Assembly (NCBI RefSeq): GCF_963665445.1
Contig: NZ_OY762276.1
Span: forward strand, 281,501 to 345,500
Origin: an uncultured Desulfobulbus sp.
Lineage (GTDB): Bacteria; Desulfobacterota; Desulfobulbia; Desulfobulbales; Desulfobulbaceae
Length of the DNA: 64,000 nt
Direction: 5' to 3'
In this document: piece by piece, positions 42,687 through 58,382 of the stretch
How positions within the stretch are numbered: position 1 is the stretch's first letter
How the letters are laid out: every line of letters begins with the position of its first letter
Made by a program: the position numbers and the translations under genes
Notes under the pieces: model-generated
The model's database searches: none
Told to the model about the DNA's origin: nothing
Seen by the model: the letters and a program-made list of their open reading frames with translations, nothing else

Positions 42687-42855
42687 TCCTCTTCCTTTCA
42701 GGGTCGCCTGTGCTCCAGGCGGCCCCTCTCCCGCCTCTTCTTTCCCTCTGTATGCCTCCCTGTGCCCAAATCCCTTCAGGTTGATTTTTTCAATTTTTAT
42801 AAGATGTTGATTTTATTCTGACTCGCTGAAGGGTTTTTGCCCTTTGCACCGCCTG

Positions 42856-42884
42856 TTGCAATTGCTTTTGACCAGGCTTTATGG
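42856..42884 (+). promoter_or_regulatory. Possible promoter for the mrp operon
   Basis: TTGCAA (42856-42861), 17 nt, TTATGG (42879-42884). A transcript starting after this would still include the preferred GTG start of mrpA at 43027. Weak -10. Nothing else is recognised in 42687-43026. Confidence 0.25.
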
Positions 42885-43026
42885 CAAGATGAGAGTCCTC
42901 GCTTGCCCTAACCCGGAGAAATACGGATTCATTCCCGCTGAATTCCCCGCAGCCCGGAGTAGAGGGAAAAGAATTTCGGTCCCGGTTCGTGCGGCAAGCG
43001 GTTCACTGCTGCCGGAGGAATACGTC

Positions 43027-45834
43027 GTGCTGCTTCTTGCTGTTGTTTTCCTGCCGTTGATCGGCGCCCTGTTGCCGGCCCTGCCGATGCCAGGTCAGGG
43101 GCGGGCCACCCCGGCGCTGACCGCGGCGATCGTCACCGGCCTGGCTCTCTTGGCCTCGGTTTCTCCGCTCCTGCACGCCTTTGCCGGTACCCCCCTGGAG
43201 TTGTACCGGCCCTGGCTGTCCCAGGCCGGGCTGGATCTGGCCCTGCGCATGGATGGGCTGGGGGCGCTGTTCGTCCTGCTGGTGCTCGGCATCGGCCTGC
43301 TGGTCATCCTCTACGGCCACTACTACCTGGCCGGGAAGCGATCGGTCGGCCGTTTTTACAGCCTGTTTCTCCTCTTCATGGGGGCCATGCTCGGCCTGGT
43401 GCTCTCCGACAATCTGCTCCAACTGGTGGTGTTCTGGGAGTTGACCTCATTGTCCTCCTTTTTCCTCATCGGCTTCAATCACCACAAGGCGGAAGCCCGA
43501 AGCGGCGCAGCCCTGGCCCTGGGTGTCACCGGCGCCGGCGGTCTGGCGCTCCTGGCCGGCTGCCTGCTCCTGGGGCAGATCGGCGGCACCTATCGCATCT
43601 CGGAGCTGCTCCTGGCCGGCGACCTGGTTCGCAACCATGTGCTCTATCTGCCGACCCTTTCGCTGATCGTCCTGGGCGCCTGCAGTAAATCGGCGCAGTT
43701 CCCCTTCCATTTCTGGCTGCCCCGGGCCATGGCTGCGCCCACTCCGGTCAGCGCCTACCTCCATTCGGCCACCATGGTCAAGGCCGGAGTCTTTCTGCTT
43801 GCCCGCCTCTTTCCGGTGCTCTCCGGGACGGATCCGTGGTTTTTCCTTGTTGGCGGCATCGGCCTGGTGACCCTGCTCTACGGGGCCTATCATGCCCTGT
43901 TTCAGCACGATCTCAAGGGCTTGCTCGCCTACTCGACCATCAGTCATCTGGGGTTGATCGTGCTTCTTTTGGGGATCGATACTGCGCTCGCCGCCGTGGC
44001 CGCAGTCTTCCATATCATCAACCATGCCACCTTCAAGGCCTCCCTGTTCATGGCGGCGGGCATCATCGACCACGAGACCGGCACCCGTGATATGCGGCTG
44101 CTCAACGGTCTCTGGCGGTATATGCCCCGCACCGCCACCCTGGCCATGGTGGCGGCTGCGGCCATGGCCGGGGTGCCGCTGCTCAACGGTTTTCTCTCCA
44201 AGGAGATGTTCTTCGCCGAGACCCTGCATCTCAACCTGCTCGGGCCGCTTCGTGGAGTGGAACCGCTGGCCGCCACCCTGGCAGGCATCTTTGCCGTGGC
44301 CTACTCCGCCCGTTTTATCCACGATGTCTTTTTCAACGGCGAGCCCAGGGACCTGCCCCGTTATCCGCCAAGTGAGCCGCCCCGGTTCATGCGGCTGCCG
44401 GTGGTGATCCTGGTTGGCCAGTGTCTGTTGGTGGGGATCTTTCCCGGCCTGATCGTGGCCCCCTTCCTCAAGCTGGCCGCCGGCGCCGTCCTCGGTACCG
44501 AGGTCCCCCCTTTCAGTCTGGCCATCTGGCATGGGTTCAATGGCCCCCTGCTGATGAGCCTGGTGGCCCTGGTGGGCGGCCTGGCACTCTATGCAGTGCG
44601 CCATCGTCTGTTCGATTTTGAGAGGAAGCGCTGGCCCGGTGTTGACCCCCTGATGCTTTCTCGAACCGTCGTTGACCGCTTGAGCCGTGGCGCAGAGATC
44701 CTCAGCGGCACCCTCGAAAGCGGCTCGTTGCAGCGGGCAAATGTCCTGCTGTTGTTCGCCGCCCTGTTGGCCCTGGCCTGGCCGTTGGCAACAAGGACCA
44801 CCGCCCTTGCCGGCCCCCTGGCCCTCAGTCCCATCGACGGCCTGACCCTGATCGGGGCCCTGATCATGATGGGGGGGGCCATCCTCACTGTGCTCTGGCA
44901 CCGGAGGCGTTTTTCCGTGCTGATCGCCTTAAGTGTGGTGGGACTGATGATGGTGCTGAGTTTTGTCCGTTTCTCGGCACCGGACCTGGCCCTGACCCAA
45001 CTGGCAGTGGAACTGGTGACCATTTTGCTGCTGATCCTGGCCCTGTTTTTTCTCCCCCGGCAGGACCGAGCCCAGTCCCCGCCATTACGGCGGGGCCGTG
45101 ACCTCTGCCTTGCCCTTGGGCTTGGGGGAGGAGTCGGTCTGCTCACCTGGGCCATGCTCACCCGAGGGGTGGATTCCATTTCCGGGTATTTTCTTGCCAA
45201 CAGCCTCCCCGGAGGCGGCGGGGCCAATGTGGTCAATGTCATCCTGGTCGATTTTCGCGGTTTCGACACCCTGGGTGAGATCACTGTGCTCGCGGTGGCG
45301 GCTCTCGGCATCCACGGCCTGCTCGACAATCTCTGCCTGGATTCCGGTACGGTGGAGGGCATACCGTCTCGCTGGACCGATGAGCGCCAGTTTCTGGTGC
45401 TTTCCCGCATCACCCGTCTGCTTCTCCCCATGGCCCTCTTGGTGTCGATCCACCTCTTTCTCCGCGGCCATAACGCTCCGGGCGGCGGTTTTATTGCCGG
45501 TCTGGTCACGGCAGTAGCCCTGATCCTCCAGTCCATGGCCAGCGGTATCGCCTGGACGCGGCGTCAATGGAGCCAACGGTACCAACCGCTGATCGGTTGG
45601 GGGGTGTTGATCGCAGCCGCCACCGGCTTGGGATCCTGGCTCTTCGGACGCCCCTTCCTCACCTCCGCCTTTGCCCATGTGCATCTGCCCCTGGTCGGCG
45701 AGTTCGAACTGGCCACGGCCATGCTCTTCGATCTCGGCGTCTACCTCTGCGTGGTCGGCGTGGTCCTGCTGATCCTGGCCACGCTGGGGAAATTGAATCA
45801 ACGCTGCGCCGAGACGCACCAAGGAGGTGTCTGA
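43027..45834 (+). CDS. mrpA: Mrp antiporter subunit A, fused to subunit B
   Basis: 935 residues from GTG 43027, preferred because GGAGG lies 9-14 bases upstream and the product then begins directly with the first membrane helix (the earlier in-frame start adds a basic, non-family segment). The large proton-antiporter domain includes FWELTSLSSFFLIGFNHHKAEARSG and KSAQFPFHFWLPRAMAAPTPVSAYLHSATMVKAGV, shared with respiratory complex I subunits. The last part (ITRLLLPMALLVSIHLFLRGHNAPGGGFIAGLV) is an MrpB domain. With C-G it forms a Na+(K+)/H+ antiporter in the inner membrane. The stop overlaps mrpC. Confidence 0.93.
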   Translation: MLLLAVVFLPLIGALLPALPMPGQGRATPALTAAIVTGLALLASVSPLLHAFAGTPLELYRPWLSQAGLDLALRMDGLGALFVLLVLGIGLLVILYGHYYLAGKRSVGRFYSLFLLFMGAMLGLVLSDNLLQLVVFWELTSLSSFFLIGFNHHKAEARSGAALALGVTGAGGLALLAGCLLLGQIGGTYRISELLLAGDLVRNHVLYLPTLSLIVLGACSKSAQFPFHFWLPRAMAAPTPVSAYLHSATMVKAGVFLLARLFPVLSGTDPWFFLVGGIGLVTLLYGAYHALFQHDLKGLLAYSTISHLGLIVLLLGIDTALAAVAAVFHIINHATFKASLFMAAGIIDHETGTRDMRLLNGLWRYMPRTATLAMVAAAAMAGVPLLNGFLSKEMFFAETLHLNLLGPLRGVEPLAATLAGIFAVAYSARFIHDVFFNGEPRDLPRYPPSEPPRFMRLPVVILVGQCLLVGIFPGLIVAPFLKLAAGAVLGTEVPPFSLAIWHGFNGPLLMSLVALVGGLALYAVRHRLFDFERKRWPGVDPLMLSRTVVDRLSRGAEILSGTLESGSLQRANVLLLFAALLALAWPLATRTTALAGPLALSPIDGLTLIGALIMMGGAILTVLWHRRRFSVLIALSVVGLMMVLSFVRFSAPDLALTQLAVELVTILLLILALFFLPRQDRAQSPPLRRGRDLCLALGLGGGVGLLTWAMLTRGVDSISGYFLANSLPGGGGANVVNVILVDFRGFDTLGEITVLAVAALGIHGLLDNLCLDSGTVEGIPSRWTDERQFLVLSRITRLLLPMALLVSIHLFLRGHNAPGGGFIAGLVTAVALILQSMASGIAWTRRQWSQRYQPLIGWGVLIAAATGLGSWLFGRPFLTSAFAHVHLPLVGEFELATAMLFDLGVYLCVVGVVLLILATLGKLNQRCAETHQGGV

Positions 45835-46172
45835 TGGAACTGCTGGCTGCTTTGACTGTGTCGGTTCTCGTTGCCTGCGGGGTCTATCTCCTCCTGCGAG
45901 GGCGAACTTTTCCGGTGGTGGTGGGGCTCTCCCTGCTCTCCTATGCGGTCAATCTCTTTCTCTTTTTCTCGGGCCGACTCCTGGGAGAGGTGCCTCCCCT
46001 GGTGGGCCAAACAGCCAGCCAAGGGACGGTCGCCGATCCCTTGCCCCAGGCCCTGGTGCTCACCGCCATTGTCATCGGTTTCGGCATGACCGCCTTTGTC
46101 CTCATCCTCGCCCTGCGCGCCCGGGGCGAACTCGGCACCGACCATGTGGACGGCAAGGAGGAGGGGCGATGA
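45834..46172 (+). CDS. mrpC: Mrp antiporter subunit C
   Basis: 112 residues, three helices, NuoK-like (GVYLLLRGRTFPVVVGLSLLSYAVNLFLFF; then DPLPQALVLTAIVIGFGMTAFVLIL). Start chosen at the ATG overlapping the mrpA stop, after AAGGAGG. NuoK-like subunits carry a proton-channel Glu in complex I; here they help form the Mrp core. Confidence 0.93.
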   Translation: MELLAALTVSVLVACGVYLLLRGRTFPVVVGLSLLSYAVNLFLFFSGRLLGEVPPLVGQTASQGTVADPLPQALVLTAIVIGFGMTAFVLILALRARGELGTDHVDGKEEGR

Positions 46173-47677
46173 ACCACTGGCTTGTCCTGCCGCTGCTTCT
46201 TCCATTGCTTGCGGGGATGGTCAACCTGCTCCTAGGCAGAGAGAGGATTCGTCAGCAGCGCTGGGTCTCCATCGCCGTGTTCAGCGCGGTTCTTGCGGTT
46301 GCGATCAATCTTTTGGCCAGCGCCGGCAATGGCACGCCGCAGGTCTATCGCCTCGGCAACTGGCCGCCTCCCTTTGGCATCGTCCTGGTGCTGGACCGTT
46401 TGAGCGGCCTGCTGCTGGTGACCGCCTCCCTCCTGGCCCTGCTCAGCCTGCTCCACGCGGTCCGGGGTGGGGATGGTCTCGGTCCCTCTTTTCATGTGTT
46501 TTTTCCGCTGCAGCTGTTGGGGATCAACGGCGCCTTTCTCACCGGCGACCTGTTCAATCTTTTTGTGTTCTTTGAAATTCTCCTCATCGCTTCCTACTGT
46601 TTGGCCCTCTACGGCGGCGGGGGGCAACGGGTGCGTGCCGGGCTGCACTATGTGGTGCTCAACCTGGTCGGCTCCGCCCTGTTTCTGCTCGCCCTGGGCA
46701 CCCTGTACGGCATCCTGGGAACCCTCAACATGGCGGATATGGCGGTGAAGATTGCAGCGGCCGGAGCTGACTCCGCCTTTCTCCTTCAGGCCGGAGGAAT
46801 GCTGCTGCTGGTGGTCTTTGCACTCAAGGGGGCGATAGTGCCCTTGAACGGCTGGCTCTCGCCCCTCTACGGGGCGGTGACTCCCCCGGTGGCGGCGCTG
46901 TTTGCGGTGATGACCAAGGTGGGGATTTATGCCATTTTGCGTGTCACCACCCTGATCTTTCCCGCACAGGGAGTGGTGGGTAGGGTCATTGCCGGTCTGT
47001 TGCCGCCTCTGGCCCTGCTGACCCTCGCCGCCGGTGGACTGGGCCTGCTTGCCGCGGCTCGGCTGCGCAATCTGATCAGTGCGCTGGTGATCCTCTCGGT
47101 CGGCACCCTGCTGGCGGGAATCGGCACGATGAACGCTCAGGGGCTGACAGCCGCCCTCTACTATCTGCCGCACACCACCCTGGTCAGCGGCGGTCTCTAT
47201 CTGTTGACTGATCACCTGGCCCGTCAGCGGGGCGCCTGGGAGGATCGGTTGGTACGGGGGACGGCACCGGTGCAGGCCCGTCTCGGCGGTCTCTTTCTTT
47301 TGGGTGCGGTTGCCGCCGGAGGCCTGCCGCCGCTTGCCGGGTTCCTTGGGAAGCTGATGCTCTTGCGCGCGGTGGATCCGGTCGAAGGAAAATGGTTGTG
47401 GGGGCTTGTTCTTGGCGGTGGTTTGGTCTCGCTGGTTGGCTTAAGTCGTGCCGGAATTCGTCTCTTCTGGGGCGGAGGATCGACCTCGGAGGGAGAGGAT
47501 CCGGTCGGTTGGCTCCGGCTGCTGCCCGCCGCTCTGCTGTTGGCAACCAGCCTGGCCATGACCCTTGCTGCCGCTCCCCTCGGCAAGTATGCCGAGGCCA
47601 CGGCCCACCAATTGCTGAGCCCCCAGGCGTATATCCAGGCTGTGCTCGGTGGCCCGAATAAGGGAGAACAACGATGA
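46169..47677 (+). CDS. mrpD: Mrp antiporter subunit D
   Basis: 502 residues, about 14 helices, the second antiporter-like subunit (NuoN/M/L relative). FFEILLIASYCLALYGG, LFALKGAIVPLNGWLSPLYGAVTPPVAALFAVMTKVGIYAILR-type segments contain the conserved Lys and Glu of the channel. It overlaps mrpC by four bases (ATGA), with GAGGAGG before the start. Confidence 0.93.
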   Translation: MNHWLVLPLLLPLLAGMVNLLLGRERIRQQRWVSIAVFSAVLAVAINLLASAGNGTPQVYRLGNWPPPFGIVLVLDRLSGLLLVTASLLALLSLLHAVRGGDGLGPSFHVFFPLQLLGINGAFLTGDLFNLFVFFEILLIASYCLALYGGGGQRVRAGLHYVVLNLVGSALFLLALGTLYGILGTLNMADMAVKIAAAGADSAFLLQAGGMLLLVVFALKGAIVPLNGWLSPLYGAVTPPVAALFAVMTKVGIYAILRVTTLIFPAQGVVGRVIAGLLPPLALLTLAAGGLGLLAAARLRNLISALVILSVGTLLAGIGTMNAQGLTAALYYLPHTTLVSGGLYLLTDHLARQRGAWEDRLVRGTAPVQARLGGLFLLGAVAAGGLPPLAGFLGKLMLLRAVDPVEGKWLWGLVLGGGLVSLVGLSRAGIRLFWGGGSTSEGEDPVGWLRLLPAALLLATSLAMTLAAAPLGKYAEATAHQLLSPQAYIQAVLGGPNKGEQR

Positions 47678-48162
47678 AACGCTTCCTGCCCCGGCCCCTG
47701 ATGAGTCTCTGCCTGTGGCTGGTGTGGCTGCTGCTGGCCGAATCCGCGGCACCAGCTCACCTGCTTCTCGGGGGAGCGCTCGGCCTGGGTGTGCCCCTGT
47801 TTACCGCCCGTTTCTGGCCCGATCCTTCCGGTCTTCGCCGGCCGCTGCTGCTGGTTCCCTACCTGGGGATCCTGCTCTGGGATATCGTTGTCGCCAACCT
47901 GGTCGTGGCCCGCCTCATCCTCGGGCCGGTTGATCGCCTGCGGCCGGCCTTTATCCGTTTGCCCCTGGATCTGGAGCAGGATATGGCCATAGTCGTTTTG
48001 GCCCACACCATTTCCCTGACCCCGGGCACGGTGTCCATCCACCTGAGCACGGATAGGCGGGTCCTGCTCATTCATGCCCTGGATGTCGATGACGAGGCCC
48101 AACTGATCACCCGTATCAAAAAGCGCTACGAACAACCGCTCAAGGAGATCTTCGCATGCTGA
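47674..48162 (+). CDS. mrpE: Mrp antiporter subunit E
   Basis: 162 residues. Two N-terminal helices, then the cytoplasmic domain with LAHTISLTPGTVSIHLSTDRRVLLIHALDV, the hallmark of MrpE. Overlaps both neighbours by a few bases, so the operon is tightly coupled. Confidence 0.92.
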   Translation: MKRFLPRPLMSLCLWLVWLLLAESAAPAHLLLGGALGLGVPLFTARFWPDPSGLRRPLLLVPYLGILLWDIVVANLVVARLILGPVDRLRPAFIRLPLDLEQDMAIVVLAHTISLTPGTVSIHLSTDRRVLLIHALDVDDEAQLITRIKKRYEQPLKEIFAC

Positions 48163-48425
48163 ACATCGCCGTCTCTTTTGCCTTTGCCTGCATCGGCATT
48201 GGCCTGCTGTGCAACTTTTGGCGTCTTGTCCGTGGTCCCCGGCACACCGACCGCATCCTCGCCCTGGATACGATGTACGTCAATACCACCGCCCTGCTGG
48301 TGTTGCTGGGAATACACCTCAATCGGAGCGCCTACTTCGAGGCAGCCCTGCTCATCGCCCTGATGGGTTTTGTCGGGACGGTGGCCCTGTCGAAATATCT
48401 GTTGCGCGGCGACATCATCGAGTGA
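48156..48425 (+). CDS. mrpF: Mrp antiporter subunit F
   Basis: 89 residues, three helices. RLVRGPRHTDRILALDTMYVNTTALLVLLG and ALLIALMGFVGTVALSKYL match MrpF. The start lies within the last codons of mrpE. Confidence 0.92.
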   Translation: MLNIAVSFAFACIGIGLLCNFWRLVRGPRHTDRILALDTMYVNTTALLVLLGIHLNRSAYFEAALLIALMGFVGTVALSKYLLRGDIIE

Positions 48426-48435
48426 GGTGGATCCC

Positions 48436-48744
48436 ATGTTGCTTGATTTGTCTGTTGCCCTGTTTCTCTTGATCGGCGGCGGTTTCCTTCTCATCGGCTC
48501 GATCGGTTTGCTTCGCCTTCCCGACCTGTTCATGCGCTTGCATGGTCCGACCAAGGCGACCACCCTGGGGCTCGGCGGCATCCTCATTGGTTCCATGCTC
48601 CATTTCGGAGGCCGGGGGGGCGGGTTGAGCCTCCATGAGCTGCTCATCACCCTGTTCATCTTCACCACCGCCCCGATCAGCGCCTACCTGGTCGGCCGGG
48701 CCGGTTTGCATCTCCACGGTTATGATGGTGAACGAAATCGCTGA
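48436..48744 (+). CDS. mrpG: Mrp antiporter subunit G
   Basis: 102 residues, three helices. GSIGLLRLPDLFMRLHGPTKATTLGLGGILIGSML and FIFTTAPISAYLVGRAGL identify MrpG. I took the ATG at 48436 (GAGGTGG upstream), 10 bases after mrpF; the longer upstream frame overlaps mrpF in another frame. It is the last gene of the operon and faces the convergent gene ending at 48787. Confidence 0.92.
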   Translation: MLLDLSVALFLLIGGGFLLIGSIGLLRLPDLFMRLHGPTKATTLGLGGILIGSMLHFGGRGGGLSLHELLITLFIFTTAPISAYLVGRAGLHLHGYDGERNR

Positions 48745-48786
48745 TCAGTTGAACCCGAAAAAGAGCCACCTTTCGTCCCTCGGGCA

Positions 48787-50613
48787 TTAGCCGGTGATCG
48801 CATCCAGGCTGCGGACACTGCCGGAGAGCAGGGTGCCGAGCTGGGAGGCGATCACCTCGGCGCAGCTGTTGGTGGTCTCCGCATGCTGCAGAACCTCCGC
48901 GGCCGCGGCACTGACCTCGCCGATACGGGTGGAGACCTCACCGGTGTTGTTGCCGGCGGAACCGGTCAAGGCCACAATGGTCCTGCTCAACTGCCGTTGA
49001 CGGCCGATTGCCTGATCAATGGTTGCGGTGACCCGGTGCAGGGCATCGACATTGGTGCCGATGGTGTCAAAGGAGGTGAGGAAGGAGGTGCAGGTGGTGT
49101 TGATCGCCTCGATTTTTGCGAGCACATCCCCGGTGGCCAGTGCCGTATCCTGGGAGAGCTTCTTGACCTCCCCGGCCACCACCGCAAATCCCCGACCGGC
49201 ATCACCGGCCTTGACCGCCTCGATGGTGGCGTTGATCGCCAGGATCTTGGTCTGATCGCTGATGGCCCGCACCGTGCCCACAATGGTATCTATTTCCGCC
49301 ACCGATCCATGCAGGGCCGCCAGGTGATGGCGGGCCTGTTCTATCTCGTCCACGATTTTTTCCACGGCCCGGTTCTGTACCCCAAGTTCCTCGTTTATTT
49401 CCCCCACAGCAGTGCTGATGCGATGGGAGGAGTCGTTGACCTCGGTGGTCAACCGGGCCGTGTCGTCGGCAAGTTCCGCCACCTCGGAGGATGCCTGCCT
49501 GGTCTGGCCGGCCAGATTCTGCATGGTGTGGGCAACCTGCGCCATTTCCGTTGAACGGCTGTTTAACCCCTGAATGGTCTGGGGCATGGTGCCGACCAGA
49601 TCCCTGATCCGCTGGTGATCCTCTGCCTTGCGTTGCTCCACCCGGTTGAGGTGGAGCAGGGTCTCGCGAAAACGGGCAATGGCCGCATAGAGTACCCCGA
49701 TCTGATCGCGGCGTTTGCGTGGCGGTAGTTCCGGAAACTCTCCGGCGCCCAGGGCCTCGACGATGCGGATCAGATGCTGCAGCGGTCGTTCGATGATGAT
49801 CCGCGTGAGCAGGAACAGGGCAAGAACATTGATCCCCACCGCGGCCAGTCCCGCGTACAGGCTTTGGTACTGCTGTTGCTCCATGGCCCGCTGTATGCGT
49901 CGTTCCTGCATATTGATCCGGTCCACAAAACCAAGAATCTGGGTGCGGCTCTGTTCCGCCTCCAGACTTTTGTCCGCCACCATGGAACGAAGCTCAGCCA
50001 CTTTTTCCTCGTAAAATTGGGCGCTGCCGCTCTTGGCCGTTACCTCGGCAACAAGGGCCTGCAGCCGATCACGATCCGCCTCCGGATCCGCGCTTGCGAG
50101 CACGAGTTGCTCCACTTTATCGGTGAAGGTACCGTCCTCATCGAGCAGCCCATGGGAGAGCAGGAGTTGATTTGCATGGATATGCACCACAAATTTGCCC
50201 TTGGCCAAATCCCGTTTTTCCGTTCGTGAATAGAAGGGGCTGTATTGATCTCTGCCGGTCAGTGTCAGCCGTTTTGTCGGGGGGAAGGTTTGTTCCACCA
50301 CTTTGACAACCTGTTCGGTGGGGTCGTTTTTAAAGTGTTTGGGCAGGGCGAGGAACTGCTGCTGCAGTTGGACGATGGAATCGCGAAGGTTGGTATCGAT
50401 CTGGTCGCGAATCTCCATGACCTCGGTCATCATCGATTCCACCCGCTGGGTGGCCCCGTGATTGATGGAGAGCAGGGCCGCGATGCAGCTGTTGGAGGCA
50501 ATGGCCACCCCCAAAAGCAGTTTGAGGCCAACGGTCAGCCAGTTTTTGGGAGAGGCTGGAGTGACCGAGGTTCTGAACCTCGGCCGGAACAGAGCAAGCG
50601 TCAAGAATTGCAT
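48787..50613 (-). CDS. Methyl-accepting chemotaxis-like receptor
   Basis: 608 residues. A helix near 25-47 and another near 255-275 flank a periplasmic helical sensor. A HAMP-like linker (RPLQHLIRIVEALGAGEFPEL) leads to a coiled signalling domain whose hairpin tip is intact (AISDQTKILAINATIEAVKAGDAGRGFAVVAGEVKKLS). It would control a CheA-type kinase. No che genes are in the window. Its start is three bases after the stop of the EAL-CBS-GGDEF gene, so the two are translated together and may share an input. Confidence 0.88.
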   Translation of the reverse strand: MQFLTLALFRPRFRTSVTPASPKNWLTVGLKLLLGVAIASNSCIAALLSINHGATQRVESMMTEVMEIRDQIDTNLRDSIVQLQQQFLALPKHFKNDPTEQVVKVVEQTFPPTKRLTLTGRDQYSPFYSRTEKRDLAKGKFVVHIHANQLLLSHGLLDEDGTFTDKVEQLVLASADPEADRDRLQALVAEVTAKSGSAQFYEEKVAELRSMVADKSLEAEQSRTQILGFVDRINMQERRIQRAMEQQQYQSLYAGLAAVGINVLALFLLTRIIIERPLQHLIRIVEALGAGEFPELPPRKRRDQIGVLYAAIARFRETLLHLNRVEQRKAEDHQRIRDLVGTMPQTIQGLNSRSTEMAQVAHTMQNLAGQTRQASSEVAELADDTARLTTEVNDSSHRISTAVGEINEELGVQNRAVEKIVDEIEQARHHLAALHGSVAEIDTIVGTVRAISDQTKILAINATIEAVKAGDAGRGFAVVAGEVKKLSQDTALATGDVLAKIEAINTTCTSFLTSFDTIGTNVDALHRVTATIDQAIGRQRQLSRTIVALTGSAGNNTGEVSTRIGEVSAAAAEVLQHAETTNSCAEVIASQLGTLLSGSVRSLDAITG

Positions 50614-50616
50614 GAA

Positions 50617-52395
50617 TTAACGTACCGTAAGTGGTGAAGTTGTTGCAGGGGCGAGTTGAACGGGCGGCTCCGCCTGCAGGAGGTGGATGTACAGGCTTGA
50701 ACCGGGCATGTCCTTGGCGTGGTGCTTGGCGATCGAGGCCTCCTCGGAGAGATCGATCGGGCAATGCCACTGGGAGGGCTTGACCACCACCGCCCCCACG
50801 GAAAGGGTCATCTGTCCGTATTGGCGTTTGCGCCCCTCTCGGTCCGTGGCGGTGATCACGCAGCCGATATGACCGTTATAGAGTCCGCAGATGGAGTCAT
50901 CGAACTGTTTGAGGATACGTTCCACCGTCTGCTGCCAGTCGTGGGAGCGGAAGATGGCCACAAAATCGTCGCCACCGATATGGCCGATGAAATCGACCTG
51001 GTCGTTGATGTTGGCGACCAGGATCTCGGAGAGAAAGCGGATCACCTGATCGCCACGGCTGAAGCCGAAAAAATCGTTGAATGGCTTGAAGTTATCCAGG
51101 TCGAAATAGCAGACGGTAAAGGGGATCTGTTGCTGAAAGAGCTTTTGCAGCTGCTGCTGAATGGGCACGTTGCCCGGCAGCATGGTGAGCGGGTTGGCGT
51201 GGCGGGCACGGTTGACCTGCAGTTTGGTGATCTCGTGCAAGAGATCGATCAAGAGCCCCTTGCCGATCAGGCAGCATCCGTCGAGGATAATGAACTCCTC
51301 GGTATGGATGTCCAGGGAGGTGGTCAGGCGGTAGCTGGCCTCCTCCAGGGGAAGCCGCTTGTCGAACTGCATCACGTTGCGGTTGATGAAGCGGAGAATC
51401 GGTTGCTTGCCGTAGAGTTCCTTGCCATAGAGGCTGGCATAGAGGTTCATGAACTCCCGTCGCAGGACCAGGCCGAGGACCTCGCTTTCATGGATCACCA
51501 CCACCGATTCCAGATCCGGGGTGGAGGTGAACAGGCCCCCGATCTCCAACACCGTGGCTTTGGCCTGCACCGAGATCGCCGGCTTGATCAGGATCTCCAC
51601 GGTCAGGGATTCGTCCTCCTCGTAACTGCGCATCTCCTTGCGAAACAGTTTGGAGGGGAGGGTCACCGGAGGAACGGCGGTCGGGCGGCAGAAGTAGTAG
51701 CCCTGGAGCATCTCCACCCCGATTTTTCGGAGGGTGGCGTACTCACGCTCGGTTTCCACCCCCTCGGTGATCACCCTGCAGCCCAGGGCGGTGGCGGTTT
51801 TGAGGATGGTGGTGACGAACTGCTGCTTGGTGCGGTCCTGGTCCACGCCCTGGATGAAGTGGCGGTCGATTTTGACGATATCCGGCCGTAGTTCCGACCA
51901 GAGCTTGAGCCCCGAATAACCGGCGCCCAGGTCATCGAGCGCGACCCTGAACCCCATTTCCCGGTAGTGGTGCATGGCCTGCTGCATGAGCTGCACATCC
52001 TCCACCGGATGGGTTTCGGTCAGCTCGATGATCAGCTGCGAGGGATTCAGGCCGGAATGTTCGACATATTCCAGGGTGAGCCCTTCGCGGAAATGTTCGT
52101 GCACCAGACTGTAGGGATCGACGTTGATGAACAGGCGGCCGGGCAGACCGAGTTGGGCAAAGCGGTTGATCACCGCCCGTCGGCACATCAGATCCAGTTC
52201 CGCCAGGCGGCCGACGCGGGTGGCGGCCTCGAACAGCTGGGTGGGGGAGTAGAGCACGGTGTTGACCGGGCCGCGGATCAACCCCTCATAGCCGTAGATC
52301 TGCCGGGTCTGCAGATGGACAATGGGCTGAAAATGTATCTGAATAGTCTGCTGCTCGATGACGCTGTGCAGCAAGGTTTCTGTGCGTGGTTCCAT
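50617..52395 (-). CDS. EAL-CBS-GGDEF c-di-GMP protein
   Basis: 592 residues from the ATG at 52395 (GGAG upstream; a GTG ten codons earlier is possible). The EAL domain has EGLIRG (EAL variant), NVDP, ELTETHP, DDLGAGYSG, KIDRHF and EGVET, so its catalytic acidic residues appear present. A middle region (about 265-420) looks like a CBS pair. The C-terminal GGDEF domain has GGDDF (IGHIGGDDFVAIF). The order EAL-CBS-GGDEF is a known arrangement. It could hydrolyse c-di-GMP, with the CBS region sensing nucleotides. Confidence 0.88.
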   Translation of the reverse strand: MEPRTETLLHSVIEQQTIQIHFQPIVHLQTRQIYGYEGLIRGPVNTVLYSPTQLFEAATRVGRLAELDLMCRRAVINRFAQLGLPGRLFINVDPYSLVHEHFREGLTLEYVEHSGLNPSQLIIELTETHPVEDVQLMQQAMHHYREMGFRVALDDLGAGYSGLKLWSELRPDIVKIDRHFIQGVDQDRTKQQFVTTILKTATALGCRVITEGVETEREYATLRKIGVEMLQGYYFCRPTAVPPVTLPSKLFRKEMRSYEEDESLTVEILIKPAISVQAKATVLEIGGLFTSTPDLESVVVIHESEVLGLVLRREFMNLYASLYGKELYGKQPILRFINRNVMQFDKRLPLEEASYRLTTSLDIHTEEFIILDGCCLIGKGLLIDLLHEITKLQVNRARHANPLTMLPGNVPIQQQLQKLFQQQIPFTVCYFDLDNFKPFNDFFGFSRGDQVIRFLSEILVANINDQVDFIGHIGGDDFVAIFRSHDWQQTVERILKQFDDSICGLYNGHIGCVITATDREGRKRQYGQMTLSVGAVVVKPSQWHCPIDLSEEASIAKHHAKDMPGSSLYIHLLQAEPPVQLAPATTSPLTVR

Positions 52396-52583
52396 GAGCT
52401 CCGTAGACCACAAAATGAATGGCACCTTCGTCTGAAGGGCTTGGCAGAGTTGCCATAGAGGGATTTTCTCTCAATGAATCTTCTGCCTTGTATCGGGGCT
52501 CTGTTATGTTTGTGTCAGGATTCTGTATGAGCTCTGTTTCGGGAATAAAGGGGATTGGAGGAGGCTATGGAGCACATTGGCGA

Positions 52584-58379
<5,796 letters not shown>

Positions 58380-58382
58380 GGC

